DNA of 64,000 bases from Novosphingobium subterraneum (GCF_000807925.1 NZ_JRVC01000005.1:124001-188000); one strand, 5' to 3'; counted from the first letter of the stretch, positions 27,221 to 35,834 are shown. Notes: generated from the sequence alone by a model not told the origin. Numbers and translations are program-made.

Positions 27221-28000
27221 ATGAAGCTTGAAAACGACATCGCCCTTGCCATGCGTCTCGCCGACGCGGCGGCGGAGGCCATTCGCCCGCACTTCCGCAC
27301 AGTAGCCGCCGAGCGGAAGGGCGACGCTACGCCGGTAACCCTGGCTGACCGTGCGGCTGAAGAGGCCATGCGGCGCATCTTGACGGCAGAGGTGCCGCGC
27401 GACACCATCATTGGCGAGGAATTCGGTTCGACCGCCGGTTCGTCGGGTCGGAGCTGGGTGCTTGATCCGATCGACGGAACAGCGGGTTTCCTGGCCGGCC
27501 GTCCGATCTTCGGCACATTGATCGCGCTGGTGGTCGAAGGGTTTCCGGTGCTCGGCGTGCTGGACCAGCCCATCACCGGGGAGCGCTGGGTCGGTGCCAT
27601 GGGCAAGCGGACTACGCTTAACGGCAAACCGGTGCAGACGCGAATCTGTCGTGAACTGTCAGAAGCCACGCTGGCGACGACCGGGCCGCATTATTTCGAC
27701 GACCACGATGGCGGGCACTTCATGGGCCTTGCTGCGAAAACCGATCACAAGCGCATGGTGATGGGTGGCGATTGCTACAATTACGCCATGCTCGCCACGG
27801 GGCAGCTCGACGTTGTCTGTGAGGCGAACCTCAAGCTTCACGACTGGGCCGCGCTGGTGCCGATTGTCGAAGGTGCCGGTGGCACGATGGCCGACTGGAA
27901 TGGCGATCCCTTGCATGCCGGTTCGGACGGCCACGTGATCGCACTGGGAGATCCGGCGCGGCTGGAAGACGTGGTGGAGGCGTTGGCTTGCGCGCACTGA
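27221..28000 (+). CDS. hisN: Histidinol-phosphatase of the inositol monophosphatase family
   Basis: This 259-residue Mg-dependent phosphatase shows all three IMPase metal blocks: GEEFGS, WVLDPIDGTAGFLAGRP and HDWAALVPIVEGAGG. In alphaproteobacteria and actinobacteria this branch (HisN) removes phosphate from L-histidinol phosphate. The his operon at 56.9-61.5 kb lacks a phosphatase domain (its hisB is dehydratase-only), which supports this role. A generic inositol or sugar phosphatase remains possible. ATG 27221 follows a G-rich ribosome site. Confidence 0.8.
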   Translation: MKLENDIALAMRLADAAAEAIRPHFRTVAAERKGDATPVTLADRAAEEAMRRILTAEVPRDTIIGEEFGSTAGSSGRSWVLDPIDGTAGFLAGRPIFGTLIALVVEGFPVLGVLDQPITGERWVGAMGKRTTLNGKPVQTRICRELSEATLATTGPHYFDDHDGGHFMGLAAKTDHKRMVMGGDCYNYAMLATGQLDVVCEANLKLHDWAALVPIVEGAGGTMADWNGDPLHAGSDGHVIALGDPARLEDVVEALACAH

Positions 28001-28025
28001 GCTGGCCGATGATCCCGTCCGCCCC

Positions 28026-28268
28026 TCAGCGCGAGTTGCCGGGCGAGCGCGAAAGTTCCATCAACTCGTAGCGCTCTCCTATTGAGGGCAGGACCGGCAG
28101 TAGCGGCAGGCAATCGGATGGCTCGATCCAATAGTCTGTCAGATGCGGCGCCTGATCGCTCCAGCGGATCGTGTAGCGCAGGGCTCCAGCTATCGGACAA
28201 GAGGCAAAGATCTTCTTCAGCGCACCAGTAGCTGTACCTCGGACAGTTCGATGACCGGTATCTCCCAA
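28026..28268 (-). CDS. Small hypothetical protein (weak)
   Basis: An open frame of 80 codons follows the CutA-like gene. It either starts at ATG 28268, overlapping it by 52 bases, or at a rare CTG at 28220 that shares bases with its stop (CTGA). The product (KKIFASCPIAGALRYTIRWS ... ERYELMELSRSPG) is not recognised. It ends 25 bases from the convergent hisN. It could be a real coupled gene or leftover open frame. Confidence 0.3.
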   Translation of the reverse strand: MGDTGHRTVRGTATGALKKIFASCPIAGALRYTIRWSDQAPHLTDYWIEPSDCLPLLPVLPSIGERYELMELSRSPGNSR

Positions 28269-28588
28269 GGGTGCGCAGCCATGAGCGCATCGAGTGCGGG
28301 CGCGAGGTCTGCGTCCGCATCGGCGTAGGTCGTAATGATCGCGGTCGGCGAGAGGGCGCGCTCACCCGCACTTCCCATCGTCGGCTTGGCGTCCGGCCCG
28401 GGCTGGTAGCTTTCCCATCCCGGCGATATCTCGCAAACGCCATTGTAGAGCTTGAAGTCACCCAAGGGATTGTCGGCGCGGATCACGGCGAGCATGGCAG
28501 CTGCGGCGGGGTCGCGTTCGATCGCGTCGCCCTCGCCATTGAGCAATGCAGTGAGTGTCAGGGCAGAAATCGGGCAGTGGATCTTCAC
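28217..28588 (-). CDS. CutA/NIF3-tail-like small protein
   Basis: This 123-residue protein has a C-terminal segment DALMAAHPWEIPVIELSEVQ that resembles the HPYE.P.I block of CutA and NIF3-insert (ferredoxin-like trimer) domains. The N-terminal part (KIHCPISALTLTALLNGEGD) is not recognised. The start is taken as GTG 28588, 26 bases after the LysR stop; an ATG at 28687 would overlap the LysR gene. Metal or ligand binding is only suggested by the fold. Confidence 0.55.
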   Translation of the reverse strand: MKIHCPISALTLTALLNGEGDAIERDPAAAAMLAVIRADNPLGDFKLYNGVCEISPGWESYQPGPDAKPTMGSAGERALSPTAIITTYADADADLAPALDALMAAHPWEIPVIELSEVQLLVR

Positions 28589-28614
28589 CGCAACGGCGCG
28601 GCGGCGGCTGGCGC

Positions 28615-29496
28615 TCAAAGCCCTGCCTTCAGCATCCAGTCGTGGAACAGGCGCACCGGCCGCGATTGCAGCGCCCGCGGGCGGCATACGAACCAGTACG
28701 AATAGGGACTGTCGACATCGATATCGTAAAGCCGGGCGAGGCGGGAATCATGGCTGCGATGGTAATGGTCATCGTGCATGATCGCGATGCCAAGACCCTG
28801 CGCCGCTGCCTCGAGGATCAGCTGACCGGAATCGAAGTGATCGATCGCGGCCGGTTCGAGTTTTTCGAGGTGTAGCGCTTTCTTCCATGCCTCGAAGCTG
28901 GCGGGAAGGTCATTATGTACAAGGAAGGTTTGCTTGGAGAGCTTGGCTATATCGGGACGCTCGCCAAGCTCGGCGGCCAATTCGCGCGAAGTTATCGCGT
29001 GGACCCGGTTGTGATCAAGGCGCACCGAATGCAGAGAGGCGTCCGGCCCTTCCGAAAGGACGATGGCGGCATCGATGGTGTCGCCAAGCTTGGTCTCGGC
29101 GGCGTGGCCTGAATCGATATCGATGTGCAACTGCGGATGAAGCTTGCGCAGTTCGCCGAGGCGCGGAAACAGGCGCTGGCTGCCGAACAGCGGCAGGACG
29201 CCAAGCCGCAGGCGCATGACCTTGCCGGTATCGATCAGTCGATCGACGCGGTCTGCCATCTCGTCGATCAGCGGAGCAACGGCATCGTAAAGCTGCTGGC
29301 CTTCTTCAGTGAGCTTCAGCGCCTGATGCTTGCGTTCGAACAGCGGCTTGCCGATGAAATCCTCAAGCGCGCCGAGACGACGCGACAGGGCCGAAGGACT
29401 TAGCGCAAGTTCCGCGGCCGCCGTCTTGGCCGAGCCTGCGCGCACGACGCGAATGAACGCCTCGAGCGAACGCAGTGGGGGCAGGCGGCGGATCAT
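28615..29496 (-). CDS. LysR-family transcriptional regulator (GcvA-like)
   Basis: This 293-residue LTTR has an N-terminal winged helix SLEAFIRVVRAGSAKTAAAE, then LSPSALSRRLGALED, and a two-lobed substrate-binding domain ending near HDWMLKAG. The sequence branch resembles GcvA-type regulators. It starts only 9 bases after the corC stop on the same strand, so it is probably read from the fur-corC transcript. This is unusual for an LTTR, which normally diverges from its target. Target genes are unknown. Confidence 0.88.
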   Translation of the reverse strand: MIRRLPPLRSLEAFIRVVRAGSAKTAAAELALSPSALSRRLGALEDFIGKPLFERKHQALKLTEEGQQLYDAVAPLIDEMADRVDRLIDTGKVMRLRLGVLPLFGSQRLFPRLGELRKLHPQLHIDIDSGHAAETKLGDTIDAAIVLSEGPDASLHSVRLDHNRVHAITSRELAAELGERPDIAKLSKQTFLVHNDLPASFEAWKKALHLEKLEPAAIDHFDSGQLILEAAAQGLGIAIMHDDHYHRSHDSRLARLYDIDVDSPYSYWFVCRPRALQSRPVRLFHDWMLKAGL

Positions 29497-29505
29497 CTCT
29501 TCGTC

Positions 29506-30456
29506 CTATTCTTCTTCGGCCAGCACTGCCTGTGGCGCATGCAGCCTGAGGCGGGTGAGGCGCCGTTCATCGCCTCCGGTCACTTCAAGCCGCCAACCAC
29601 TGGCATGTTCAAGCACGCGACCGACAGGCGGCACTTCGCCTGCCAATACCACGGCCAGACCGCCGAGCGTATCCACGTCTTCCTCCACTTCCGCAAGCCT
29701 TGGATCGACGGTGTCCGCGACGTCATCCAGTTCTGCCCGCGCATCGGCATCCCAGGTATCAGGATCGATCCTGCGGAGCAGTTCTTCGGGCGCATCGTCG
29801 TGTTCGTCCTCGATCTCGCCGATGATTTCCTCGACCAGGTCTTCGATGGTGATGATGCCATCTGTGCCCGAATACTCGTCGATCACCACTGCAAGATGCG
29901 TACGGCGGCTGCGCATGTCGGCCAATACGTCAAGTGCGCCCCTGGCCTGCGGCACGAACAGAGGCTGTCGCATCAGGCTCGTCCAGTCCTTGGGCGGCTG
30001 CTTGTTCGACAGCATCATGCCAGCGATGATGACGAAAACGTCCTTCACGTGGATCATGCCGACGATCTCGTCGAGCGATTCGCCATAGACGGGCAGGCGG
30101 CTGTGGCCGTGCTCGGCAAAGGACGCGACCATCTCCTCGAACGTCGCCGAGGCTGGCACGGCGATGATCTCGCCGCGCGGAATGGCTACGTCATCGGCGT
30201 CGTGTTCGCTGAAGTGAAGCAGGTTGCGCAGCATCTGGCGCTCGAGCGGAACAAGGTCGCCGTTGCCGTTGCTGCCGTTATCCTGATGGACCTCGCCCTC
30301 GTGCTCGTCGATCGCTTCCTCGATCTGTGCGCGGAGCGATTGATCGTGGTCCGGACCTCTGAAGAAGGCCCTGATCGCGCGCCACAGGGCGCGACTACTG
30401 CTACTGTCTCCGTCTCCCGACCGGCTGTCGCCGGCGGAGCCATTGCCCTCGGGCAC
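29506..30456 (-). CDS. corC: CBS-domain/CorC_HlyC protein (CorC-like)
   Basis: This 316-residue cytosolic protein has two CBS domains (about residues 70-195, including MIHVKDVFVIIAGM and EYSGTDGIITIEDLVEEIIG) and a C-terminal CorC_HlyC FAD-like domain (VGRVLEHASGWRLEV). There are no DUF21 membrane helices. CorC-type proteins are linked to Mg/Co efflux, and in alphaproteobacteria they follow ybeY in this conserved operon. Strongly acidic and Ser-rich ends flank the core. Confidence 0.88.
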   Translation of the reverse strand: MPEGNGSAGDSRSGDGDSSSSRALWRAIRAFFRGPDHDQSLRAQIEEAIDEHEGEVHQDNGSNGNGDLVPLERQMLRNLLHFSEHDADDVAIPRGEIIAVPASATFEEMVASFAEHGHSRLPVYGESLDEIVGMIHVKDVFVIIAGMMLSNKQPPKDWTSLMRQPLFVPQARGALDVLADMRSRRTHLAVVIDEYSGTDGIITIEDLVEEIIGEIEDEHDDAPEELLRRIDPDTWDADARAELDDVADTVDPRLAEVEEDVDTLGGLAVVLAGEVPPVGRVLEHASGWRLEVTGGDERRLTRLRLHAPQAVLAEEE

Positions 30457-30476
30457 TGTCGTATTCCCTCACTTGT

Positions 30477-30980
30477 TCAGTCTTCGACCGCATATGGGTC
30501 GGCAATGCCCATCAGCGCAAGCGCCTTCCGCTCCAGATTCTCCATTTCCTCGGCTTCGGCCTCACCCAGTTCGTGGTCGTAGCCGGCAAGATGGAGCAGG
30601 CCATGAACTACCAGATGGGTGGCATGGACCTCTACCGACACGCCCTTTTCCGCCGCTTCGCGCGTGCACACCCCGTGCGCAAGGATCAGGTCGCCGAGCA
30701 TTCCAGGCGCGTCGGTATCCCGCGCCGCATGAAGGACTTCCTCGCGACTCAACATCGGGAAGGACAGGACATTGGTCGGCTTGTCCTTGGCGCGCCACTG
30801 CTTGTTGAGCGCGTGAACTTCCTCGTCATCGGCCATGACGAGGCTGACCAGCAGGTTCTCGTGCGCCAGTTCGCCGGCGATCTGCGCCGTGGCTTCAGCG
30901 GCGCGATTGGCGAGGTCCTCCCAATCGGTTTCCTCGCCCCAGACCGGATCGATGTCGATTTCAAGGATTGGCGCGCTCAA
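30477..30980 (-). CDS. ybeY: Endoribonuclease YbeY
   Basis: This 167-residue metal-dependent RNase acts in 16S rRNA 3'-end maturation and ribosome quality control. The zinc motif H-G-L-L-H-L-x-G-Y-D-H is intact in HGLLHLAGYDHE. Upstream, NKQWRAKDKPTNVLSFP is the family's second signature. ATG overlaps the phoH stop by four bases, so the two are coupled. Confidence 0.95.
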   Translation of the reverse strand: MSAPILEIDIDPVWGEETDWEDLANRAAEATAQIAGELAHENLLVSLVMADDEEVHALNKQWRAKDKPTNVLSFPMLSREEVLHAARDTDAPGMLGDLILAHGVCTREAAEKGVSVEVHATHLVVHGLLHLAGYDHELGEAEAEEMENLERKALALMGIADPYAVED

Positions 30981-31999
30981 GCGTCCTTCCCTTCATATGC
31001 CTCGACAATGCGTCCGACGATTGGATGGCGCACCACGTCGGCGGTATTGAAGCGCACCGTTGCGATGCCTTCGACCCCTTCGAGACGCTGTACCGCGTCG
31101 TTCAGGCCGCTGGCGCCGACACCGCCGGGCAAGTCGACCTGCTTGGGGTCACCGCAGATCACCATGCGGCTGTTCTGGCCAAAGCGGGTGAGGAACATCT
31201 TCATTTGTGCAGGCGTGGTGTTCTGCGCTTCGTCGAGGATGACGAAGGCATCCGCGAGCGTGCGCCCGCGCATGAAGGCGATGGGCGCGATCTCGATTTC
31301 GCCGCTCGCAATGCGGCGCTCGACCTGTTCGGGCGGCATGCAATCGTACAGCGCGTCATAGAGCGGACGAAGGTAGGGGTCGACCTTCTCCTTCATGTCG
31401 CCGGGCAGGAAGCCGAGGCGTTCGCCGGCTTCCACAGCCGGGCGTGACAGGATCAGGCGTTGTACTGAACCGGAGATCAGTTGCGCTACGGCCTGCGCTA
31501 CGGCGAGGTAGGTCTTGCCGGTACCCGCCGGACCGAGCGCGAAGATCACGTCGTGGCTGATCAACGCCTTCATGTAGTCGATCTGCGTCGGACTGCGCGG
31601 AATGATGGTTTTCTTGCGCGTGCGGATCATGATCGGCGGCGCACCACCCGGCGCCCCGGTGATGATGCCCTCAAGTGTCGGCTCGACGCTCATCGCGATC
31701 AGCGATTCGACCGCGCCGGAATCAAGTTCCTGCCCCGACAGCAGCCGCTGATGCATGCCCTTCAGCACGTCGCGCGCTCGGGCGACAGCGTCGTCGGGCC
31801 CTTCGATCAGCACGCGGTTGCCGCGCGCCGAAATGTAAACTCCCAGCCGATTCTCGATCTGCACGAGATTGGTGTCGAATTGGCCGAACAGGGCGCCAAG
31901 CACGGTCTGCTCGTCAAACTCGACCTCGACCCGGGCACGGCGATGCTGTGTTTCCGGGCGATGATGCGCCTCGTCGGCGCGATGGGGTTTACGGGCCAT
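30977..31999 (-). CDS. phoH: PhoH-family P-loop ATPase
   Basis: This 340-residue PhoH/PhoL protein has Walker A GPAGTGKTYLA, the DEAQNTTPAQMKMFLTR Walker B block and the sensor GDPKQVDLPGG. An N-terminal KH-like segment (VYISARGNRVLIEG) precedes the ATPase. It is encoded with ybeY as in most bacteria and is thought to act with it in RNA handling. AGGAGC precedes the ATG. An 87-base gap separates it from miaB. Confidence 0.93.
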   Translation of the reverse strand: MARKPHRADEAHHRPETQHRRARVEVEFDEQTVLGALFGQFDTNLVQIENRLGVYISARGNRVLIEGPDDAVARARDVLKGMHQRLLSGQELDSGAVESLIAMSVEPTLEGIITGAPGGAPPIMIRTRKKTIIPRSPTQIDYMKALISHDVIFALGPAGTGKTYLAVAQAVAQLISGSVQRLILSRPAVEAGERLGFLPGDMKEKVDPYLRPLYDALYDCMPPEQVERRIASGEIEIAPIAFMRGRTLADAFVILDEAQNTTPAQMKMFLTRFGQNSRMVICGDPKQVDLPGGVGASGLNDAVQRLEGVEGIATVRFNTADVVRHPIVGRIVEAYEGKDA

Positions 32000-32086
32000 G
32001 AGCTCCTTTCAGGTTTGGGCCTGATTCAGAGCATAGGAACGGAAGTTGCGCGCACAAGACGCGCGCGCAGACTTTGCACAGGGCAA

Positions 32087-33412
32087 TTAGACGAGCTGAC
32101 CTGCCAGCGAGTTCGGACCGGCTTCAACAAGCTTCACCGTAACCATCTGGCCGATCTCGGCTTCGCCGGCGAAGTGCACGGATTGCAGCCAGGGCGATTT
32201 GCCGAGCCACTGGCCGGGATGCTTGCCCTTGCGTTCGACGAGGACTTCGCAGGTCTTGCCGACGCTGCCCTGATTGAAAGCCAATTGATCGCGGTTGAGC
32301 GCCGCTTGCAGGCGCTGAAGGCGCTCGTCCATCACTGCTGCCGGAACATGGTCGGGCATCGTCGCAGCCGGGGTGCCGGGGCGGGCGGAATACTTGAAGC
32401 TGAACGCCTGCGCATAGCCGACGGCGTCGACGAGACGCAGCGTTTCCTCGAATTCTGCATCAGTCTCCCCCGGGAAACCGACGATGAAATCGCCCGACAG
32501 CGCGATGTCGGGCCGGGCGGCTCGGATCCGGTCGAGCACCTTGAGGTAGCTGTCTGCGGTGTGGCTGCGGTTCATCGCCTTGAGCACACGATCGCTGCCC
32601 GCCTGCACCGGCAGGTGGAGGAAAGGCATCAGCTTCTCAAGTTCGCCATGCGCGGCGATCAGGCCATCGGTCATGTCGTTGGGATGGCTGGTTGTGTAGC
32701 GGATGCGCTTCAGGTCCGGGTCAGCTGCTAGGGCGCGCGCCAGCCCGTCAAGGCCGATGCTGCGGCCCTTGTCGTCCTCTCCAGTCCACGCATTCACGTT
32801 CTGCCCAAGCAGCGTGATCTCGCGCGCACCGCCGGCAACGAGCAGCTTCGCCTCTTCTATCAGATCGGCAAACGGGCGGCTGATCTCCGCACCGCGCGTA
32901 TAGGGCACGACGCAGTAGGTGCAGAACTTGTCGCAGCCTTCCTGCACAGTGAGGAAGGCGGTGGGGGCTGACTTGCGGCGCTTGGGCAAGGCCGCAAACT
33001 TGGCCTCTGCCGGCATGTCGGTTTCGGTGGCGCGCTTTCCGGAAGTGGCCTCGGCAACCATTTCCGGCAAGCGGTGGTACGATTGCGGGCCGACCACCAC
33101 CTTCACGCTTGGCGCGCGGGTCATGATTTCCTCGCCTTCAGCCTGGGCCACGCAACCCGCGACTGCGATCATGGGTGCCGAGCCATCTTCCCGGCGCAGC
33201 CGGCCGATATCGGAATAGACCTTTTCGGTCGCTTTCTCGCGGATGTGGCAGGTGTTTAGAACGACGAGGTCGGCGTCATCCCCGTCGCGGGCGGCAGACA
33301 TTCCTTCTGCTGCCAAGAGTTCGGCCATGCGCTCGCCATCATAGACGTTCATCTGGCAGCCGAAGCTCTTGACGCGGAACGTCTTGGGGGAAGAAGTTGC
33401 GGTGGAAGACAT
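32087..33412 (-). CDS. miaB: tRNA-2-methylthio-N6-dimethylallyladenosine synthase MiaB
   Basis: This 441-residue radical-SAM methylthiotransferase modifies i6A37 in tRNAs. The N-terminal domain has three cluster cysteines ([24 protein letters not shown]), and the radical SAM site is [15 protein letters not shown] (C-x3-C-x2-C). A TRAM domain forms the C-terminus ([15 protein letters not shown]). It belongs to the conserved fur-plsC-miaB-phoH-ybeY-corC run. Confidence 0.96.
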   Translation of the reverse strand: MSSTATSSPKTFRVKSFGCQMNVYDGERMAELLAAEGMSAARDGDDADLVVLNTCHIREKATEKVYSDIGRLRREDGSAPMIAVAGCVAQAEGEEIMTRAPSVKVVVGPQSYHRLPEMVAEATSGKRATETDMPAEAKFAALPKRRKSAPTAFLTVQEGCDKFCTYCVVPYTRGAEISRPFADLIEEAKLLVAGGAREITLLGQNVNAWTGEDDKGRSIGLDGLARALAADPDLKRIRYTTSHPNDMTDGLIAAHGELEKLMPFLHLPVQAGSDRVLKAMNRSHTADSYLKVLDRIRAARPDIALSGDFIVGFPGETDAEFEETLRLVDAVGYAQAFSFKYSARPGTPAATMPDHVPAAVMDERLQRLQAALNRDQLAFNQGSVGKTCEVLVERKGKHPGQWLGKSPWLQSVHFAGEAEIGQMVTVKLVEAGPNSLAGQLV

Positions 33413-33446
33413 GGGCCGCGCCGATAGTGGATTTGGCAGGGTTTGT

Positions 33447-34220
33447 CTAACGCGCGCCGTTCATCGCTGCGAGGATGCGTTCGCGTGCCGCTGTAGCCAT
33501 TACCTTGCGGTTCGCTGTCTCCTCAGGTCCGAGTGGCGCGAGGAAATGCACTGTCACCGGGATCGGCTTACTCCGGGCGAGGATCTTGAGGAAATTGTCC
33601 AGCCCATGTTCCTCCCCCACCCATGCTATCGCCGCAACGTCCGGCCCGTAGTCGAGCCACACCGGCTGTATCGCAATGCCGGGCGGGGGCGGATCCAGCG
33701 CGGACAATAGTGACGACTTGAATGGCAGCAGGCTGACGCCGTTGCTCGTGGTGCCTTCCGGAAACACGGTGAGCGCACCAGTGTCGGTGAGAGCTGCACG
33801 CACCTGTTCGACCTGGGTATGGACCGAGCGCCGGTCATGACGGGCGACGAACACCGTGTCGTTCATTTCGCACAGCCATTTGAGCAGACCGACATCGGCA
33901 AGCCCTGAGTGGGCAACGAAGGCGCTACCGCTCGCGCCTGAGATGACCGGGATGTCGAGCCAGCTGACATGATTGGAGAGGAGAAACGCGCCCTTGCGCG
34001 AAGGCTCCCCCGAGATCGCGACACGCGTGCCGGCGATGCGGGCGATGCCGCCAAGGAACACCCGTGGCCAGGGATTGTGCAGCCGCAGGATTCGCCAGAC
34101 GTAATAAAGCGGTACGCATACGAGCAACAGAACCAGCATCGCTGCGAGCCGCACTGCGATGCGCAGGCGTCCGACAAGCGAAATTGCCTGACGAGGGATA
34201 GCGTCAGCCGTCGCGTTCAA
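33447..34220 (-). CDS. plsC: 1-acyl-sn-glycerol-3-phosphate acyltransferase
   Basis: This 257-residue inner-membrane acyltransferase makes phosphatidic acid from lysophosphatidic acid. The H-x4-D motif appears as [11 protein letters not shown], with [13 protein letters not shown] and FPEGTTSNG following. One N-terminal transmembrane helix ([18 protein letters not shown]) anchors it. Its start lies 17 bases inside the end of fur, which implies coupled translation. Ornithine-lipid or other acyltransferase activity is a less likely alternative. Confidence 0.88.
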   Translation of the reverse strand: MNATADAIPRQAISLVGRLRIAVRLAAMLVLLLVCVPLYYVWRILRLHNPWPRVFLGGIARIAGTRVAISGEPSRKGAFLLSNHVSWLDIPVISGASGSAFVAHSGLADVGLLKWLCEMNDTVFVARHDRRSVHTQVEQVRAALTDTGALTVFPEGTTSNGVSLLPFKSSLLSALDPPPPGIAIQPVWLDYGPDVAAIAWVGEEHGLDNFLKILARSKPIPVTVHFLAPLGPEETANRKVMATAARERILAAMNGAR

Positions 34221-34626
34221 GCTTCACGCCGTAAAGCTCCATGCGATGATCGACCAGTCGGTAGCCAAGTTTTTCCGCGATCTGGCGCTGGAGTTGTTCT
34301 AGTTCGGGATCGACGAATTCGATGACCTTCCCGGTCTCGACGTCGATCAGGTGATCGTGATGCGCCTCAGGCGTCGCTTCGTAACGGGCGCGGCCATCAC
34401 CGAAGTCATGCCGGTCGAGAATGCCGGCTTCTTCGAACAGGCGCACGGTGCGGTAAACCGTCGCGATCGAAATGCGCGAGTCGATGGCCGAGGCGCGTTC
34501 GTGCAGCTTCTCGACGTCCGGATGGTCGTCGCTCTCCGAAAGGACGCGCGCGATTGTCCTGCGCTGGTCGGTAATGCGCAGGCCGCGTTCGGCGCAGAGA
34601 GCTTCGATGTCGATCGGCTGATGCAC
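34204..34626 (-). CDS. fur: Fur-family transcriptional regulator
   Basis: This 140-residue regulator has the Fur winged helix (ITDQRRTIARVLSESDDHPD, then RISIATVYRTVRLFEEAGIL) and the metal-binding HHDH (residues 89-92). The structural CxxC usually following HHDHLI is replaced by DVET, as in alphaproteobacterial Fur/Mur-type proteins, so only the regulatory and possibly one further metal site remain. It probably senses Fe or Mn. A perfect dyad at 34693-34707 upstream could be its own operator. Confidence 0.93.
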   Translation of the reverse strand: MHQPIDIEALCAERGLRITDQRRTIARVLSESDDHPDVEKLHERASAIDSRISIATVYRTVRLFEEAGILDRHDFGDGRARYEATPEAHHDHLIDVETGKVIEFVDPELEQLQRQIAEKLGYRLVDHRMELYGVKLERDG

Positions 34627-34649
34627 TGGGTACTCGTCATGAAAGGATC

Positions 34650-34677
34650 GGCCCGCCGATCTATAGACCGGCGGGCC
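34650..34677 (-). terminator. Hairpin terminator after mucR
   Basis: GGCCCGCCG (34650-34658) and CGGCGGGCC (34669-34677) form a perfect 9-bp stem with a 10-base loop containing CTATAG. In the mucR direction it is followed by GATCCTTTC, a weak T tract. It separates mucR from fur. Confidence 0.65.
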
Positions 34678-34692
34678 AAATCTTCAACTGTA

Positions 34693-34707
34693 CGCAATCG
34701 TATTGCG
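34693..34707. promoter_or_regulatory. Dyad upstream of fur
   Basis: CGCAATCGTATTGCG is a perfect palindrome with 6-bp arms around CGT, 67-81 bases before the fur start. GCAAT..ATTGC arms resemble alphaproteobacterial Fur/Mur boxes, so autoregulation is plausible. Confidence 0.5.
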
Positions 34708-34737
34708 CACAGTCATTGCCACCAATCTGCCCGCGGA

Positions 34738-35175
34738 TCAGGCAGCGGTCTTGCGGCCGCGCTTGGGCGCCGGCTTGCGGCCGAGGCCGATCTTCTTGGC
34801 AAGTTCACGGCGCTTTTCGGCGTAGGCCGGCGCGACCATCGGATAGTCGGCAGGAAGATTCCAGCGGGCGCGATACTGTTCCGGCGTCATGTTGTAGCGC
34901 GTTGCGAGGTGGCGCTTGAGCATCTTCAGCTTCTTGCCATCTTCCAGGCAGACGATGTGATCGTTCTTCACCGAAGCGCGGATCGAAACGGCAGGTTCCG
35001 GAGCGGGCTCTTCGGCAACTACCGGCTTTTCCAGCCCGGCCAGCGCAGAATACACGTTTGAAATCAATGCCGGGAGATCGTTCACCGAGACGCTGTTGTT
35101 GCTCACATGCGCGGCAACGATGTCCGAAGTGAGGGTGATCAGCGTCTCCCGCATGTCGTTCTGAATTTCACTCAT
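34738..35175 (-). CDS. mucR: MucR/Ros-family transcriptional regulator
   Basis: This 145-residue protein has a MucR/Ros domain: KRHLATRYNMTPEQYRARWN followed by LPADYPMVAPAYAEKRRELA. In Ros the zinc finger is C-x2-C ... H-x3/4-H; here the second Cys is Asp (CLEDGKK) and the distal His pair is Arg-Tyr (TRYN), so classical zinc binding is lost. The N-terminal region should mediate oligomerisation. MucR proteins act as H-NS-like binders of AT-rich promoters, often autoregulated. The gene stands alone with an AT-rich leader. Confidence 0.92.
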   Translation of the reverse strand: MSEIQNDMRETLITLTSDIVAAHVSNNSVSVNDLPALISNVYSALAGLEKPVVAEEPAPEPAVSIRASVKNDHIVCLEDGKKLKMLKRHLATRYNMTPEQYRARWNLPADYPMVAPAYAEKRRELAKKIGLGRKPAPKRGRKTAA

Positions 35176-35235
35176 GGCAAAACCGGCTTTCTATGTTTGT
35201 CCTGCGCGGAGGCATCTGGACTCGCGACTTGGTTT

Positions 35236-35251
35236 GGTGATCCAGATCACA
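35236..35251. promoter_or_regulatory. CRP/FNR-like site at the mucR promoter
   Basis: GGTGATCCAGATCACA matches TGTGA-N6-TCACA at 9 of 10 positions and contains the perfect palindrome GTGATC-CA-GATCAC. It lies immediately downstream of the mucR -10 element, a position expected to repress. Confidence 0.55.
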
Positions 35252-35279
35252 TTTATAGTCGCATCCCACAAGGATACAA
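35252..35279 (-). promoter_or_regulatory. Candidate mucR promoter
   Basis: On the minus strand TTGTAT (35279-35274) and TATAAA (35257-35252) are 16 bp apart, giving a leader of about 70 bases. The -10 is strong (5 of 6) and the -35 weak. Confidence 0.5.
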
Positions 35280-35314
35280 CCGGTTTCACGACAGATCGAC
35301 GACGCTGTCAATGC

Positions 35315-35335
35315 TACTTAGGTTAATCCTAAGTA
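35315..35335. other. Perfect dyad between rimI and mucR
   Basis: TACTTAGG-TTAAT-CCTAAGTA is a perfect 8-bp-arm inverted repeat, 6 bases after the rimI stop and upstream of the mucR promoter. It has no T tract on the rimI strand, so it may be an operator or an RNA-end hairpin. Confidence 0.5.
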
Positions 35336-35340
35336 TTGTT

Positions 35341-35814
35341 TCAATTGCCGAGTGCAAGTTCCTGGCTTATCGCATCAATTCTGGCCCCGCTGGGGGTGCG
35401 ATAATAAGCCGGTCTTAATCCAATTTGGCGGAATCCGTGCGCGGCATAAAGAAAGCCAGCGGGATTGTTATCGCGCATCTCGAGGAAAACGCGGCGCATC
35501 CCGTTCTGCTTTGCGGACAGGATAAAGCGACCTAAAAGTGCGTGCCCCAATCCTTTTCGCCGGTACTTCGGAGAAATTGCGAAAAGGAGAAGTTCTTCCT
35601 CGTCGATGATCGCACGACTCAGGAAAAAACCGGCAGTTTCATCGCCGGATTCCAAGTCTTGGCTACCATCTGGTGCAATGAGGCCGTAGCGACAATTGCC
35701 GACCAGTAGCGCGTCGCTTACCTGCTTGCGGTTCCAGGCCTCACCGTACTCCGCGGCGAATGCCTGGTCCATGACGGCCATGATCCGGTCGATATCATCG
35801 GGTGGCGGAGTCAT
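35341..35814 (-). CDS. rimI: Ribosomal-protein-alanine N-acetyltransferase-like GNAT
   Basis: This 157-residue GNAT acetyltransferase has the acetyl-CoA loop RRKGLGHALL and the later RVFLEMRDNNPAGFLYAAHG typical of RimI. RimI acetylates the N-terminal Ala of S18. It lies 20 bases after tsaB, the usual partner in alphaproteobacteria, in the nfuA-tsaB-rimI run. GNAT substrate assignment is by context. Confidence 0.87.
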   Translation of the reverse strand: MTPPPDDIDRIMAVMDQAFAAEYGEAWNRKQVSDALLVGNCRYGLIAPDGSQDLESGDETAGFFLSRAIIDEEELLLFAISPKYRRKGLGHALLGRFILSAKQNGMRRVFLEMRDNNPAGFLYAAHGFRQIGLRPAYYRTPSGARIDAISQELALGN

Positions 35815-35834
35815 CGGTCAGCCTATCCCTTCGG

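Noticed and set aside
28026..28461. 207-codon minus-strand frame (27838-28461) as a gene
   Set aside because: It runs antisense through the end of hisN and in another frame through the CutA-like gene; only the small frame at 28026-28268 was kept, at low confidence.
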